A stretch of DNA of 64,000 nt, from positions 227,380,943 through 227,444,942 of the forward strand of contig NC_084482.1 in assembly GCF_030035675.1 (NCBI RefSeq), read 5' to 3'. Below the pieces are notes generated by a model. That model was not told where the DNA came from. It was given only the letters and a program-made list of their open reading frames with translations, and ran no database searches. How positions within the stretch are numbered: position 1 is the stretch's first letter; every line of letters begins with the position of its first letter. The stretch comes from Rhineura floridana (taxonomy: Eukaryota > Chordata > Lepidosauria > Squamata > Rhineuridae). This document shows positions 54,966 to 64,000 of the stretch, in pieces. The translations under genes were made by a program, and so were the position numbers.

Positions 54966-55600
54966 GAACCTCCGCGCCTGCGCCCTGGATTTGCACAAGG
55001 GGCAGAGCCTGCAAGACGTTTGCCCAGAGCGCCGCTGGGATTCAGTCCTCCAGCGGTGGAAGGAACTGAGCTCTGTTTCCTAGAGAGGCAGGATGTTGTC
55101 ATGACAATGGGAGGGACGGAGGGAGGGAGACAAGAGTGAAGCAAGGAAGCAAACAGGCTTGATTGATTTCCGAGGAGGAGGAGGAAGGAGGCTGATCGTG
55201 GCGAGGACGTAAGACAGAGAGGTGCAGCAGTGGGGGTGAGAAAGGGTCAGGAGTTTGCCTTTGGGGGGTTGGAAAAGGGGGGGAGATCCTCCCCCCACAT
55301 CTCCCCTGGGAATTTATGGGGGGGAGTCGCATGCATGCAACCCAACTGCAACATTGGGGGCCGAACAGCTGCAGCGCTTCCTTTGCACGATCCTCTTTGA
55401 AGCGCCCAGGAGTGGGGGTGGGAAGAGACGTCCTGGTGCAGAGGAGACCCCCGGGTGTCGGGGCTAGGAAAGCCGGCCTACCTCACTGGGCTGGTGTGTG
55501 AGGACAAAAGGGGAGCAGGAGCAGGTGTCCTCTCCCCCGACGCCTTGGACAAGAAAGCAGATCCCCCAAAAGAGAGTAAGCAAGCGAATAAGTGAGCAAT
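54958..55600 (+). promoter_or_regulatory. GC-rich region, copy B of 1914-2560
   Basis: Same CpG-bearing sequence as copy A but without the local head-to-tail repeat. A promoter role is inferred only from composition and position. Confidence 0.22.
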
Positions 55601-55695
55601 ATTTTCTCCAGGTACAAACGGGGCTGTTTTATTGTTCGTTCTGACTACAGTGTGTTTCTGTGAGTGGTACTTCCTGGGAGGAAATACGCTTTTTG

Positions 55696-55770
55696 TAGAA
55701 TCATAGAGTTGGAAGGGGCCTGTAAGACCATCCAGTCGAACCCCCAGCTCAGTGCTTACCCTCTCCCCCA
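55696..55770 (-). mobile_element. CR1 LINE 3' end fragment (copy B)
   Basis: Duplicate of the CR1 terminus at 2668-2745. Confidence 0.8.
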
Positions 55771-55829
55771 AATACACTTTGCCTCTTATTGGGATCTCCT
55801 CAATCCTCCCCAATTCTAGTCTGTCTGTC

Positions 55830-55975
55830 TGTCTGTCTCTCTCTCTTTCTCTCTCTCTCTCTCTCACACACACAGAGAGAGAGAGAGAGAGAGGGAGGTT
55901 AGGACAATCATCTCCTTGCCTTCGTGACCGTACAACCTTCTTGGGATCTCCTTAAACCTTACCCCCCCCACTGTA

Positions 55976-56016
<41 letters not shown>

Positions 56017-56017
56017 A

Positions 56018-56059
<42 letters not shown>

Positions 56060-56062
56060 ATC
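55830..56062. repeat. Two compound TC / CA / GA microsatellite blocks
   Basis: Blocks at about 55832-55892 and 55978-56060, where copy A has one. The intervening 85 bases resemble the flank of the first block, pointing to a local tandem duplication in copy B. Confidence 0.9.
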
Positions 56063-57041
56063 TTCTTGCCTTCCTGACCGTACAACCTCATTGCTGCTGC
56101 TGAAGGTTGGGGAGGGGGAGATCAACCTACATTTCCCACTCTGGGGCCTTGGAGGAAGGTCTGAATAAACATGTGTGGCCAAGCAAATAAGCTCGTCTCA
56201 GTCGTCCAAACTGCAGCCCTGCAAGGTAGGCAAGAGTGGTGTTAGCCTCCCGCTTTGCACCCCAGGTGCTCACTTTAGGGAAGAGGCCATTTTTATTTGT
56301 TTCATTATAGATTAAGAAAATGATCAGGAAGTCATTTACTTTGTGGTAACAGAGGAAGGTGCCTTATATTGACTTGGTACACCTAGCTCTGTGATGTCCT
56401 TCACCTAAATGGCCTTATTGAGAAGTTCTGGATTTGATCCTAAAGTTTTGCTCTTTTGGGGAATGGCTCAAGGTAAATGCCCTTTCTGCTTACGGCGTTC
56501 ACAGCCCTCTAGTTTCAAAACCAGCCGTGGGAACCCTTTCTGGCTCTGCGGGCCAGATCCTTACTGGACCCTCACCTCAGGATCCAACTTTGCCACGTGG
56601 GCAGAGCCCTTTCAAGCTGGATGCAATGAGATTGGAGCCACTTTCAGTAAGGAGACACATTTTCTTAACTGATAGATGTTGGAGACCATTTGTGCCAATG
56701 ATGTGTGGAGTGCAAAGTGAGTTTCTCACTAGGGATTCTGGGAGTTGTTGTTCAAACTCCACAGTGGGAATTGCTGCTCCATTGGCGCTTGGGAGAGCAC
56801 TCTCTCCCTCTCCCTCTGCCCAGTTTATACCTTTGGGGCCTAGGAAGACGTGGAGGTGGCAGCTTGCAGAATCAAGGTGGGCACCCCTGTGCTTGCACCA
56901 ATCGGTGAGAGGACTGGTGCCTGCCTGGATCCTGCCCCCATGCATTGGAGTTGAAGTCCTTGCCAGTTCTCAAGACAGCCCTAGTGCAGTTTCTGCAAGA
57001 ATGTTGCTATATTCTGCATATTGTTGTGTGTTTCGGTTGAG

Positions 57042-59056
57042 GACAATAAGGGATGCTAAAAAAGAATTTGAGGAGCACATTGCTAAGAACATAAAAACCA
57101 GCAACAAAAAATTCTATAAATACATTCAAAGCAGGAGACCATCTAGGGAGACAATTGGACCCTTGGATGATAAGGGAGTCAAAGGTGTACTAAAGAACAA
57201 TAAGGAGATTGCAGAGAAGCTAAATGAATTCTTTGCATCTGTCTTCACAGTGGAAGATATAGGGCAGATCACTGAACCTGAACTAACATTTGCAGGACGG
57301 GATTCTGAGGAACTGAGACAAATAGTGGTAACGAGAGAGGAAGTTCTAAGCTTAATGGACAATATAAAAACTGACAAATCACCGGGCCCGGATGGCATCC
57401 ACCCGAGAGTTCTCAAAGAACTCAAATGTGAAATTGCTGATCTGCTAACTAAAATATGTAACTTGTCCCTTGGGTCCTCCTCCGTGCCTGAGGACTGGAA
57501 AGTGGCAAATGTAACGCCAATCTTCAAAAAGGGAACCAGAGGGGATCCCGGAAATTACAGGCCAGTTAGCTTAACTTCTGTCCCTGGAAAACTGGTAGAA
57601 AGTATGATTAAAGCTAGATTAACTAAGCACATAGAAGAACAAGCCTTGCTGAAGCAGAGCCAGCATGGCTTCTGCAAGGGAAAGTCCTGTCTCAGTAACC
57701 TATTAGAATTCTTTGAGAGTGTCAACAAGCATATAGATAGAGGTGATCCAGTGGACATAGTGTACTTAGACTTTCAAAAAGCGTTTGACAAGGTACCTCA
57801 CCAAAGGCTTCTGAGGAAGCTTAGCAGTCATGGAATAAGAGGAGAGGTCCTCTTGTGGATAAGAAATTGGTTAAGAAGCAGAAAGCAGAGAGTAGGAATA
57901 AACGGACAGTTCTCCCAATGGAGGGCTGTAGAAAGTGGAGTCCCTCAAGGATCGGTATTGGGACCTGTACTTTTCAACTTGTTCATTAATGACCTAGAAT
58001 TAGGAGTGAGCAGTGAAGTGGCCAAGTTTGCTGATGACACTAAATTGTTGAGGGTTGTTAAAACAAAAAGGGATTGCAAAGAGCTCCAAAAAGACCTCTC
58101 CAAACTGAGTGAATGGGCAGAAAAATGGCAAATGCAATTCAATATAAACAAGTGTAAAATTATGCATATTGGAGGAAAAAATCTGAATTTCACATATACG
58201 CTCATGGGGTCTGAACTGGCGGTGACCGACCAGGAGAGAGACCTCGGGGTTGTAGTGGACAGCACGATGAAAATGTCGACGCAGTGTGCGGCAGCTGTGA
58301 AAAAGGCAAATTCCATGCTAGCGATAATTAGGAAAGGTATTGAAAATAAAACAGCCGATATCATAATGCCGTTGTATAAATCTATGGTGCGGCCGCATTT
58401 GGAATACTGTGTACAGTTCTGGTCGCCTCATCTCAAAAAGGATATTCTAGAGTTGGAAAAGGTTCAGAAGAGGGCAACCAGAATGATCAAGGGGATGGAG
58501 CGACTCCCTTACGAGGAAAGGTTGCAGCATTTGGGGCTTTTTAGTTTAGAGAAAAGGCGGGTCAGAGGAGACATGATAGAAGTGTATAAAATTATGCATG
58601 GCATTGAGAAAGTGGATAGAGAAAAGTTCTTCTCCCTCTCTCATAATACTAGAACTCGTGGACATTCAAAGAAGCTGAATGTTGGAAGATTCAGGACAGA
58701 CAAAAGGAAGTACTTCTTTACTCAGCGCATAGTTCAACTATGGAATTTGCTCCCACAATATGCAGTAATGGCCACCAGCTTGGACGGCTTTAAAAGAAGA
58801 TTAGACAAATTCATGGAGGACAGGGCTATCAATGGCTACTAGCCGTGATGGCTGTGCTGTGCCACCCTAGTCAGAGGCAGCATGCTTCTGAAAACCAGTT
58901 GCCGGAAGCCTCAGGAGGGGAGAGTGTTCTTGCACTCGGGTCCTGCTTGCGGGCTTCCCCCAGGCACCTGGTTGGCCACTGTGAGAACAGGATGCTGGAC
59001 TAGATGGGCCACTGGCCTGATCCAGCAGGCTCTTCTTATGTTCTTATGTTCTTATG
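57042..59056 (+). mobile_element. CR1-group LINE with TTCTTATG tail, copy A4
   Basis: Starts ACAATAAGGGATGCTAAAAA and ends in three TTCTTATG units. The frame is open throughout, about 600 codons to a stop at 58840-58842: REEVLSLMDNIKTDKSPGPD, NYRPVSLTSVPGKLV, YLDFQKAFDKVPH, GVPQGSVLGPVLFN, FADDTKLLRVV near 58030-58060, then MVRPHLEYCVQFW and the usual C-terminus. It is the least damaged of the four copies; only the 5' part (endonuclease) is missing. It sits in copy B of the segmental duplication, and copy A shows the empty site, so it inserted after the duplication and removed about 30 bp of target. The open frame by chance extends upstream into host sequence. Confidence 0.93.
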
Positions 59057-59220
59057 CCACTGAAGAAGACTTGCTTCAAGTCGAAACACGTTTGGCAAAT
59101 TATTTGAGATATGTTGTGCATTTTATCTTTGCATTTTATATTTCTGTATTAGCACACCTCTGCCTTTTATTGCTGTGTTGTCATTGGGAGTGTATGTGTA
59201 TGTGTATCATATCTCTTCAG

Positions 59221-59504
59221 CAAAGTTCCACCAAATGCAAGTCATTGAGAATCTGAACATGAAGTCCCATTCCAACAATGTTCCTAACGACAAGAAAAAT
59301 GAAATCTTACCTGAAGAGTTCTTTCTTCTTGAGTCTTACAAAGACTTTACTCTAGTTGAGCAGTCAGAGATAATTACCAGACTAAAACAACTATTATTTG
59401 CCCTTGAAAGTAAGAAGTTTTTAAATAATTCTTCTTTTTGCCCTGAAACAACTGTTAGGGATCAGAAGCAGTCATCTTACTCAAAAGCATTCTCATCTAA
59501 ATAG
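59221..59504 (+). CDS. Unrecognised short frame upstream of an L2 element
   Basis: After TATCTCTTCAG the frame reads VIENLNMKSHSNNVPNDKKN, EILPEEFFLLESYKDFTLVE, QSEIITRLKQLLFALESKKF and on to a TAG at 59502-59504. It is Lys/Glu-rich with a helical stretch and has no stop for about 95 codons. No family was recognised. It may be a small exon, or the 5' region (ORF1 remnant) of the L2 that follows on the same strand. It begins about where the segmental duplication ends. Confidence 0.3.
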
Positions 59505-61067
59505 AATCAACAGAAAATCTCTCAATCTTCAGAAGAAACGGATCAAATAATAAATTATCAAGAAAAAAATCCACAACAGTGCCCAAACTGACTAAGAACC
59601 AATTCTCCGGCACTTAAGGATAGGGGCATATGTAAATCTGGGGGTGATGTGACAAAAAGGGATGGGGACCAATGTATACAAACGTTACGATGGAGTGGTG
59701 CTGATGGCAGACCATGTCAGACTAGAGGAACAAGGGATCGATGTGTAATATCCATCCCTTGTTCCAGGTCTGCCTATAACCTGAAGATAACTGGGGGATG
59801 CAGGGTTCCAACCAACCTTCGTTTGCTGTTGTGCAATGCCAGGTCTGTGGTACAGAAAACATCTTGCATCCATGATACGATCTTGGATGAATCTGTAGAC
59901 CTGGCATGTATAACGGAGACCTGGTTGGACGAAGCCTCGGCACCTATTCTAGCGGCAATGTGCCCGCCAGGTTTCCGTTATGCACAGCAGCCGAGGGAAG
60001 GAAGGCGGGGAGGGGGAGTGGCTGTCATCTATCGGGAGTCTCTGGTCTTTGCCAGGTCTCCTCTCCATGGGACCAAGTTTGTTGACTGCATGTACTGGAG
60101 GCTGGGCCCAAAGGGCAGTTTAGGGATCCTGCTCGTGTACCGGCCACCTCGCTGCATGGCAAAATCCCTGGCCGAGGTGGTAGAGGTGGTCTCGGGTGTT
60201 CGTATGATGTCCCCAGAATTGTTGGTGGTGGGTGACTTCAACGTGCATGCCGAGACCACTCTCAATGGAGCCCCTCGGGATTTCCTGGAAACCATGACTT
60301 CCTGGGAACTGCACCTTAGTAATACTGAGCCCACCCATGTAGCCGGTCATGCTCTCGACCTTGTATTTGTCCTGGGGGAGGAGAAAAGTGCTGTGAAGTT
60401 AGGGACTATTACTTCTATCCCTGTGTCATGGTCAGACCACCATCTGGTAAACGTAGACTTCTCGATGCCACACACCCTCTGCAAAGGCACAGGACCTATT
60501 AGAATGGTCCGCCCCAGGCATCTGATGGATCCAGAAGGATTCCTGATTGCGCTGGGGGAACTAGAACCTGCTGAAGGTCACTCGGTCGAAACCCTGGTGA
60601 CGGAATGGAATACAAAGATCACCAGGACATTAGACCGAGTGGCCCCAAAACGTCCTCTCCCCCTGGAAAGATCCCAGACAGCACCATGGTATGCACCACG
60701 GTTGCGTGCTCTGAGACAGGAGGTGAGACGACTAGAGCGCCGGTGGCGTAAGTCCCACTCCGAAGATGCCCGGACACAAGTTAGAGCAGCAGTAGCTGGC
60801 TATCATGTGGCAATAAAGGCAACAAAGAAAGATTACTTTGCTGCCTCTATTGCATCAGCAGAATGCTGTCCCAGGAGGTTGTTCCAAGTGGTCCGAAGCC
60901 TGGTCGGTCCAGTTGCTCAGGAACCCTTGGAATACTCAAAGGCCTCCTGTGAAAATTTAGCAAAGCATTTTGCTGATAAAATCGAACATCTAAGAAGCTC
61001 GATTTCGCATACCGTGAATGCAGATAGTGGACCAGAGTTGACCAGTCATAATGTGATCCAATGGGAT

Positions 61068-61088
61068 CGGTTTCGGCCTCTTCCTTCT
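61068..61088 (+). repeat. 21-bp target-site duplication, left copy
   Basis: CGGTTTCGGCCTCTTCCTTC plus T, repeated exactly at 63091-63111; flanks the second ORF1-only element. Confidence 0.95.
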
Positions 61089-63090
61089 TTTTTTTTTTTT
61101 TTTTTTTTTTTTTTCAATAATTTTTATTCAGATTTTCATAAAACATACAAGACAAAATCATAAAACATTCAAAGACAAAAAACAAAATCAAAAATAGTTA
61201 AACAAAAAGAAAAAAAGAAAAAAAAAACAAAAATAAAAAATAAAGAGTAAAATATTGACTTCCCATTTGTCAAAGATCAAATCAGTTATAAGTCTATAAT
61301 ATATAACAATCCTGTCTCTTAAGTCATATTATAAAATCACTTTCCTCCAGTAGTTATCTTACTTAATCATCAAATCTCATAAACATTACTTTATTCTTTC
61401 CACAAAAAGTCAAAGAGAGGTTTCAATTCTTTAAGAAATATATCTATCAATTTTTTTTTCCAGATAAGCATATCGATTAATCCATCTCATTACTAATTAT
61501 GATAATCTTATTGTCATAACCATAGTCAAAATAAACATTTCAATTAATCCATCACATCAGAATCTGTTAGGTTCAATAATTTCAGTAGCCATTGTTCTAT
61601 TATCTCTATTAGTTCCATTTTCCATCTTCCATCTTCAGTAGTCTTGTTAAGTCCAGTAATTTCAATATCCAATCTTCCATTATCAGTATTCCATAATAAT
61701 CTTGCTGTCAAAGCCATAGTCATATAGTAAGAGTCTGATGGGAATTACCTCTATCCCAAATATTTTCTTGCCATCCATTCTGAATAGGTTGCTGAAATAC
61801 TGCTGTAAAATCATATCTCTGTTCTTTTTTTCAAAATGCACTGGGTCATCTCTTAAAAGTTTTTCCATTGTCACATGGCTGCAGTTAATTCCATAAATTT
61901 TCTCTATATTGGGCTCCATCACATCATTCCAGTCCAGAAGATTATCCATGCCATTGATAACTTTATCTCTAGAATCTTCATTCATTTCTTCAGAGATAAC
62001 ATTGAGTTCCAAACAATAGATTTTATTTCTAAAGTCCATAGACTCCAAATCTTGTTCCTGTTCCACGTTGGTTCCAATCTCCGGGATCTCCTCTCTCACA
62101 GGGACCCCTATTCCAGTCTCCAGGGTCTCCTCTCTCACAGGGACCCCTGTTCCAATCTCCGGGGTCTCCCCTCTCACAGGGACCCCTTCCAGGGTCACCT
62201 CTCTCACAGGGACCCTTATATCTTTAATCTCCTGCTTCATTTTACTCAATTCAATTTTCGTTATCTCAATCTCATCCATTATTTTCTGAAACATGGTTAT
62301 TTCCAGATTTTCAGCCACTTTCTTAATTGCCATTTTAAAAGAAAAATATAGGAAAACCACTTCTTATTTCAGCAACAATTGGGTTAATACTCCAAACTTG
62401 GTGACATCACAGTATAAACAGTGCAGACAGCCTTATCTCTCCAATAGTTAAGTAAACAAAATGCAGTTCCCAGGATCGAAACAATTAATGGCAATCGTCA
62501 AGAAACAGATTCGTCAAAATAAAATAGACCAAAAAGAGAGTAGTCTCAAAACAGTATAATATTTTTCAAAATAAAAATCTGGAATAGAAATCCCTCTTCT
62601 GTGTATATCTTTAGAATGCAAATCCAGGACAGCTTTTTGCAACAAAAACAGAGATAAGCTATTAATTAGTGCGTAGCAGAGAGAAGTTATGGCTCCCCAG
62701 TGAGATGTCAAAAACTGATCAATCTGGCAAATCTCTTTTAAACAGCAACAATTTAAGTCAAGTAAAAGAAAAATATAGAAAGAAGGGTGCTTGCCTGTTA
62801 GTGCGTTCTCTCTTAGAAGATAAGGTGAACGTTCGCTTTATCAGATAGAGCTTGCTGTTAAAAATCCGTCCCACCTTCGTCGGCTGGACCTCGTCCCATA
62901 AATTAATGAGATCTGGTCGTCCCAACAAAAATAGGCTTTGAGGTTAATCTCTTCGTTTCTCCCTACCCGGGAGAAGTTTAATCAGTCAAAAAAAAAAGAA
63001 AAAACTGACTGATATATCTGAATAAGCTTCTTTTGAGGCAGGAGCCCGTCTCAAAAGCAGGCACAGGCTAAGTCACCCTTCCCGGAAGTC
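61089..63090 (-). mobile_element. ORF1-only L1-like retroposon (HAL1-like), copy 2, full length
   Basis: A 2002-bp minus-strand insertion, poly(T) on the plus strand at 61089-61114 being its poly(A) tail, with an exact 21-bp target duplication. Its 5' end begins (minus strand) GACTTCCGGGAAGGGTGACT and includes about 70 bp missing from copy 1, so it is probably full length. Internal order is the same: leader with the small hairpin (63014-62981), ORF1-like frame (62333-61683), AT-rich 3' region. The stretches I compared by eye were nearly identical to copy 1, which implies recent copying. It disrupts the L2 LINE frame. Confidence 0.88.
61683..62333 (-). CDS. L1 ORF1p-like protein of the ORF1-only element, copy 2
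   Basis: An intact 216-codon frame starting MAIKKVAENLE. It differs from copy 1 at four residues: Met to Thr in DEIEI(M/T)KIEL, Glu to Gly and Val to Glu within the VPVR repeat block, and Tyr to His in DDPV(Y/H)FEKKN. The domain plan is the same: N-terminal helix, VPVRE repeats, RNA-binding-like core, C-terminal domain. Both copies keep the full frame although neither carries ORF2, so either the protein is useful in trans or both are simply young. Confidence 0.77.
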   Translation of the reverse strand: MAIKKVAENLEITMFQKIMDEIEITKIELSKMKQEIKDIRVPVREVTLEGVPVRGETPEIGTGVPVREETLETGIGVPVREEIPEIGTNVEQEQDLESMDFRNKIYCLELNVISEEMNEDSRDKVINGMDNLLDWNDVMEPNIEKIYGINCSHVTMEKLLRDDPVHFEKKNRDMILQQYFSNLFRMDGKKIFGIEVIPIRLLLYDYGFDSKIIMEY

Positions 63091-63111
63091 CGGTTTCGGC
63101 CTCTTCCTTCT
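63091..63111 (+). repeat. 21-bp target-site duplication, right copy
   Basis: Identical to 61068-61088; the L2 reading frame resumes right after it. Confidence 0.95.
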
Positions 63112-64000
63112 GAGGATGTGGACAAGGTGCTGTCAACTGTGAAACCTACCACCTGTCTCCTTGATCCATGCCTGTCATGGCTCTTGATGAGCTGTAAAGA
63201 GAAATTGGGCGTAGGGATCAAGGTTGTGGTAAATGCATCCTTGAATGAGGGTGTATTGCCATTAGTCCTCAAGGAGGCAATTATAAAGCCCATCTTGAAA
63301 AAGCCCTCCTTGGATCCCCAAGATTTAAACAACTTCCGCCCAATTTCAAATCTACCATTCTTGGGCAAGTTCATTGAGCGAGTGGCGGCCAATCAGCTGT
63401 CAGCGCACTTGGATGAAATGGATTATTTAGATCCATACCAATTGGGTTTCAGAACTGGACATGGAACTGAAACAGCCTTGGTCGCTCTGGTGGATGATAT
63501 GAGGAGGGCATTAGATAGGGGAGAATCCACCTTTCTTGTCCTCCTAGATCTCTCAGCGGCTTTTGATACCGTCGACCACGGTATCTTGCTGGATCGTCTG
63601 GAGGGATTAGGAATAGGAGGCACAGTATTAAACTGGTTCCGTTCCTTTCTCTCCGATAGGCACCAGCAGGTGGCATTGGGAGATGAGGTTTCAGACCCTT
63701 GGCCCCTCAATTGCGGTGTGCCACAGGGTTCTATCCTTTCTCCCATGCTATTTAACATCTATGTAAAACCGCTGGGAGCTATCATCAGGAGGTTTGGGCT
63801 GCAGTGCCACCAATATCCGGATGACACTCAGCTCTATCTCTCATTTAAATCTTCACTGGAGTTGGCTGTGAAAACCATGTCCAAGTGTCTAGAATCCGTG
63901 AGTGGATGGATGGGAAGAAACAGGCTAAAGCTGAATCCTGATAAAACTGAGGTACTGCTTGTGGGAGACAAGGGGGGGTTGGGAAACATCGACCTGGTAT

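Larger units (their letters stand above)
52617..59197 (+). repeat. Segmental duplication, copy B
   Basis: Second copy of the segment at 1-6192, same strand, about 46 kb away. Relative to copy A it has about 480 extra bases at 54480-54957 that include a zinc-finger relic, longer TC/CA/GA microsatellites at 55830-56062, an empty target site (around 56330-56365) where copy A carries the ORF1-only element, a 168-bp loss at 56626-56628 that removes the KRAB-A exon, and a CR1-group LINE at 57042-59056. Copy A keeps the empty site for that LINE near 6020-6050, where about 30 bp have been lost in copy B. Confidence 0.92.
59600..64000 (+). mobile_element. L2 LINE, open coding region, split by the ORF1-only element
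   Basis: From 59649 the frame is open to 61088: an APE endonuclease (NLRLLLCNARSVVQKTS, LACITETWLDE, LGILLVYRPPR, LLVVGDFNVHAE, HALDLVFV, SWSDHHLVNVDF). It resumes in frame at 63112 after the inserted element and its 21-bp target repeat, and stays open to the window end: KPILKKPSLDPQDLNNFRPI, QLGFRTGHGTETALVAL, LLDLSAAFDTVDHGILLDRL, CGVPQGSILSPMLFNIY, then HQYPDDTQLYL near 63809-63835 where other L2 copies have YADD. Pro in the catalytic YxDD box would probably disable the enzyme. The right end is cut by the window. The 5' start is approximate. Confidence 0.9.

Noticed and set aside
56434-58842. An 802-codon open frame fusing host-like sequence to the CR1-group protein
   Set aside because: The first part lies upstream of the LINE insertion point in sequence shared with copy A, where it does not stay open as a gene. 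The fusion is chance read-through.
1-64000. tRNA, rRNA or small structured RNA genes
   Set aside because: No cloverleaf with A and B boxes or other recognisable RNA gene was found. The tRNA-like match at 24907-24921 is a copia primer site, and the SINE at 9990 lacks its tRNA-derived head.

Overview
The window looks like repeat-rich euchromatin of a squamate reptile (lizard or snake). The evidence is the mixture of CR1 and L2 LINEs, RTE/BovB LINEs, a BovB-tailed SINE fragment, an L1-type ORF1 element, Ty1/copia and retrovirus-like fossils, and a reptile-style KRAB/C2H2 zinc-finger locus. No species can be named from sequence alone, and no rRNA, tRNA or CRISPR array was seen.

Host genes. A KRAB zinc-finger locus runs on the + strand from about 5.4 to 43.7 kb. 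It consists of a frameshifted KRAB-A exon (5480-5614), four tandem copies of a KRAB-B-like linker exon (7200, 8320, 8979, 10484), a second, stop-bearing KRAB-A relic (19690) and a terminal exon with 16 intact C2H2 fingers (42170-43674). Linker exons and finger exon share phase 1 junctions, so they can splice together. KRAB zinc-finger proteins typically bind DNA (often transposons) and recruit TRIM28 for silencing; neither KRAB-A exon here can encode a complete KRAB-A box. A decayed zinc-finger fragment lies at 54.84 kb, and an unrecognised exon with very high GC at third codon positions lies at 48.48 kb.

Segmental duplication. Bases 1-6192 and 52617-59197 are copies of one segment, about 3% different by eye over the first 300 bases. 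They differ by later events: an ORF1-only L1-like element entered copy A (3196-5126, 34-bp target duplication), a CR1-group LINE entered copy B (57042-59056), and copy B lost 168 bp holding the KRAB-A exon.

Mobile DNA. 11-17.5 kb: an L2 LINE lies between two copia gag fragments and itself carries a CR1-group LINE. 20-27 kb: a CR1 LINE is split by a young copia-type element. 27-35 kb: CR1-group, L2 and BovB pieces, a solo LTR and retrovirus-like relics. 35-38 kb: a nearly intact L2 with a solo LTR in its tail. 39-42 kb: BovB. 44-47 kb: an L2 split by another CR1-group copy. 49-52.6 kb: a solo LTR and retrovirus-like fossils. 59-64 kb: an L2 with endonuclease and reverse transcriptase frames, split by a second, full-length copy of the ORF1-only element.

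The best candidate for something little described is that ORF1-only element: about 2.0 kb, poly(A)-tailed, with 21-34 bp target duplications, one intact 216-residue ORF1-like frame containing a VPVRE tandem repeat, and no ORF2. It resembles, in design, the mammalian HAL1 (half-L1) elements. All boundaries come from reading the sequence; no alignment or database search was run.
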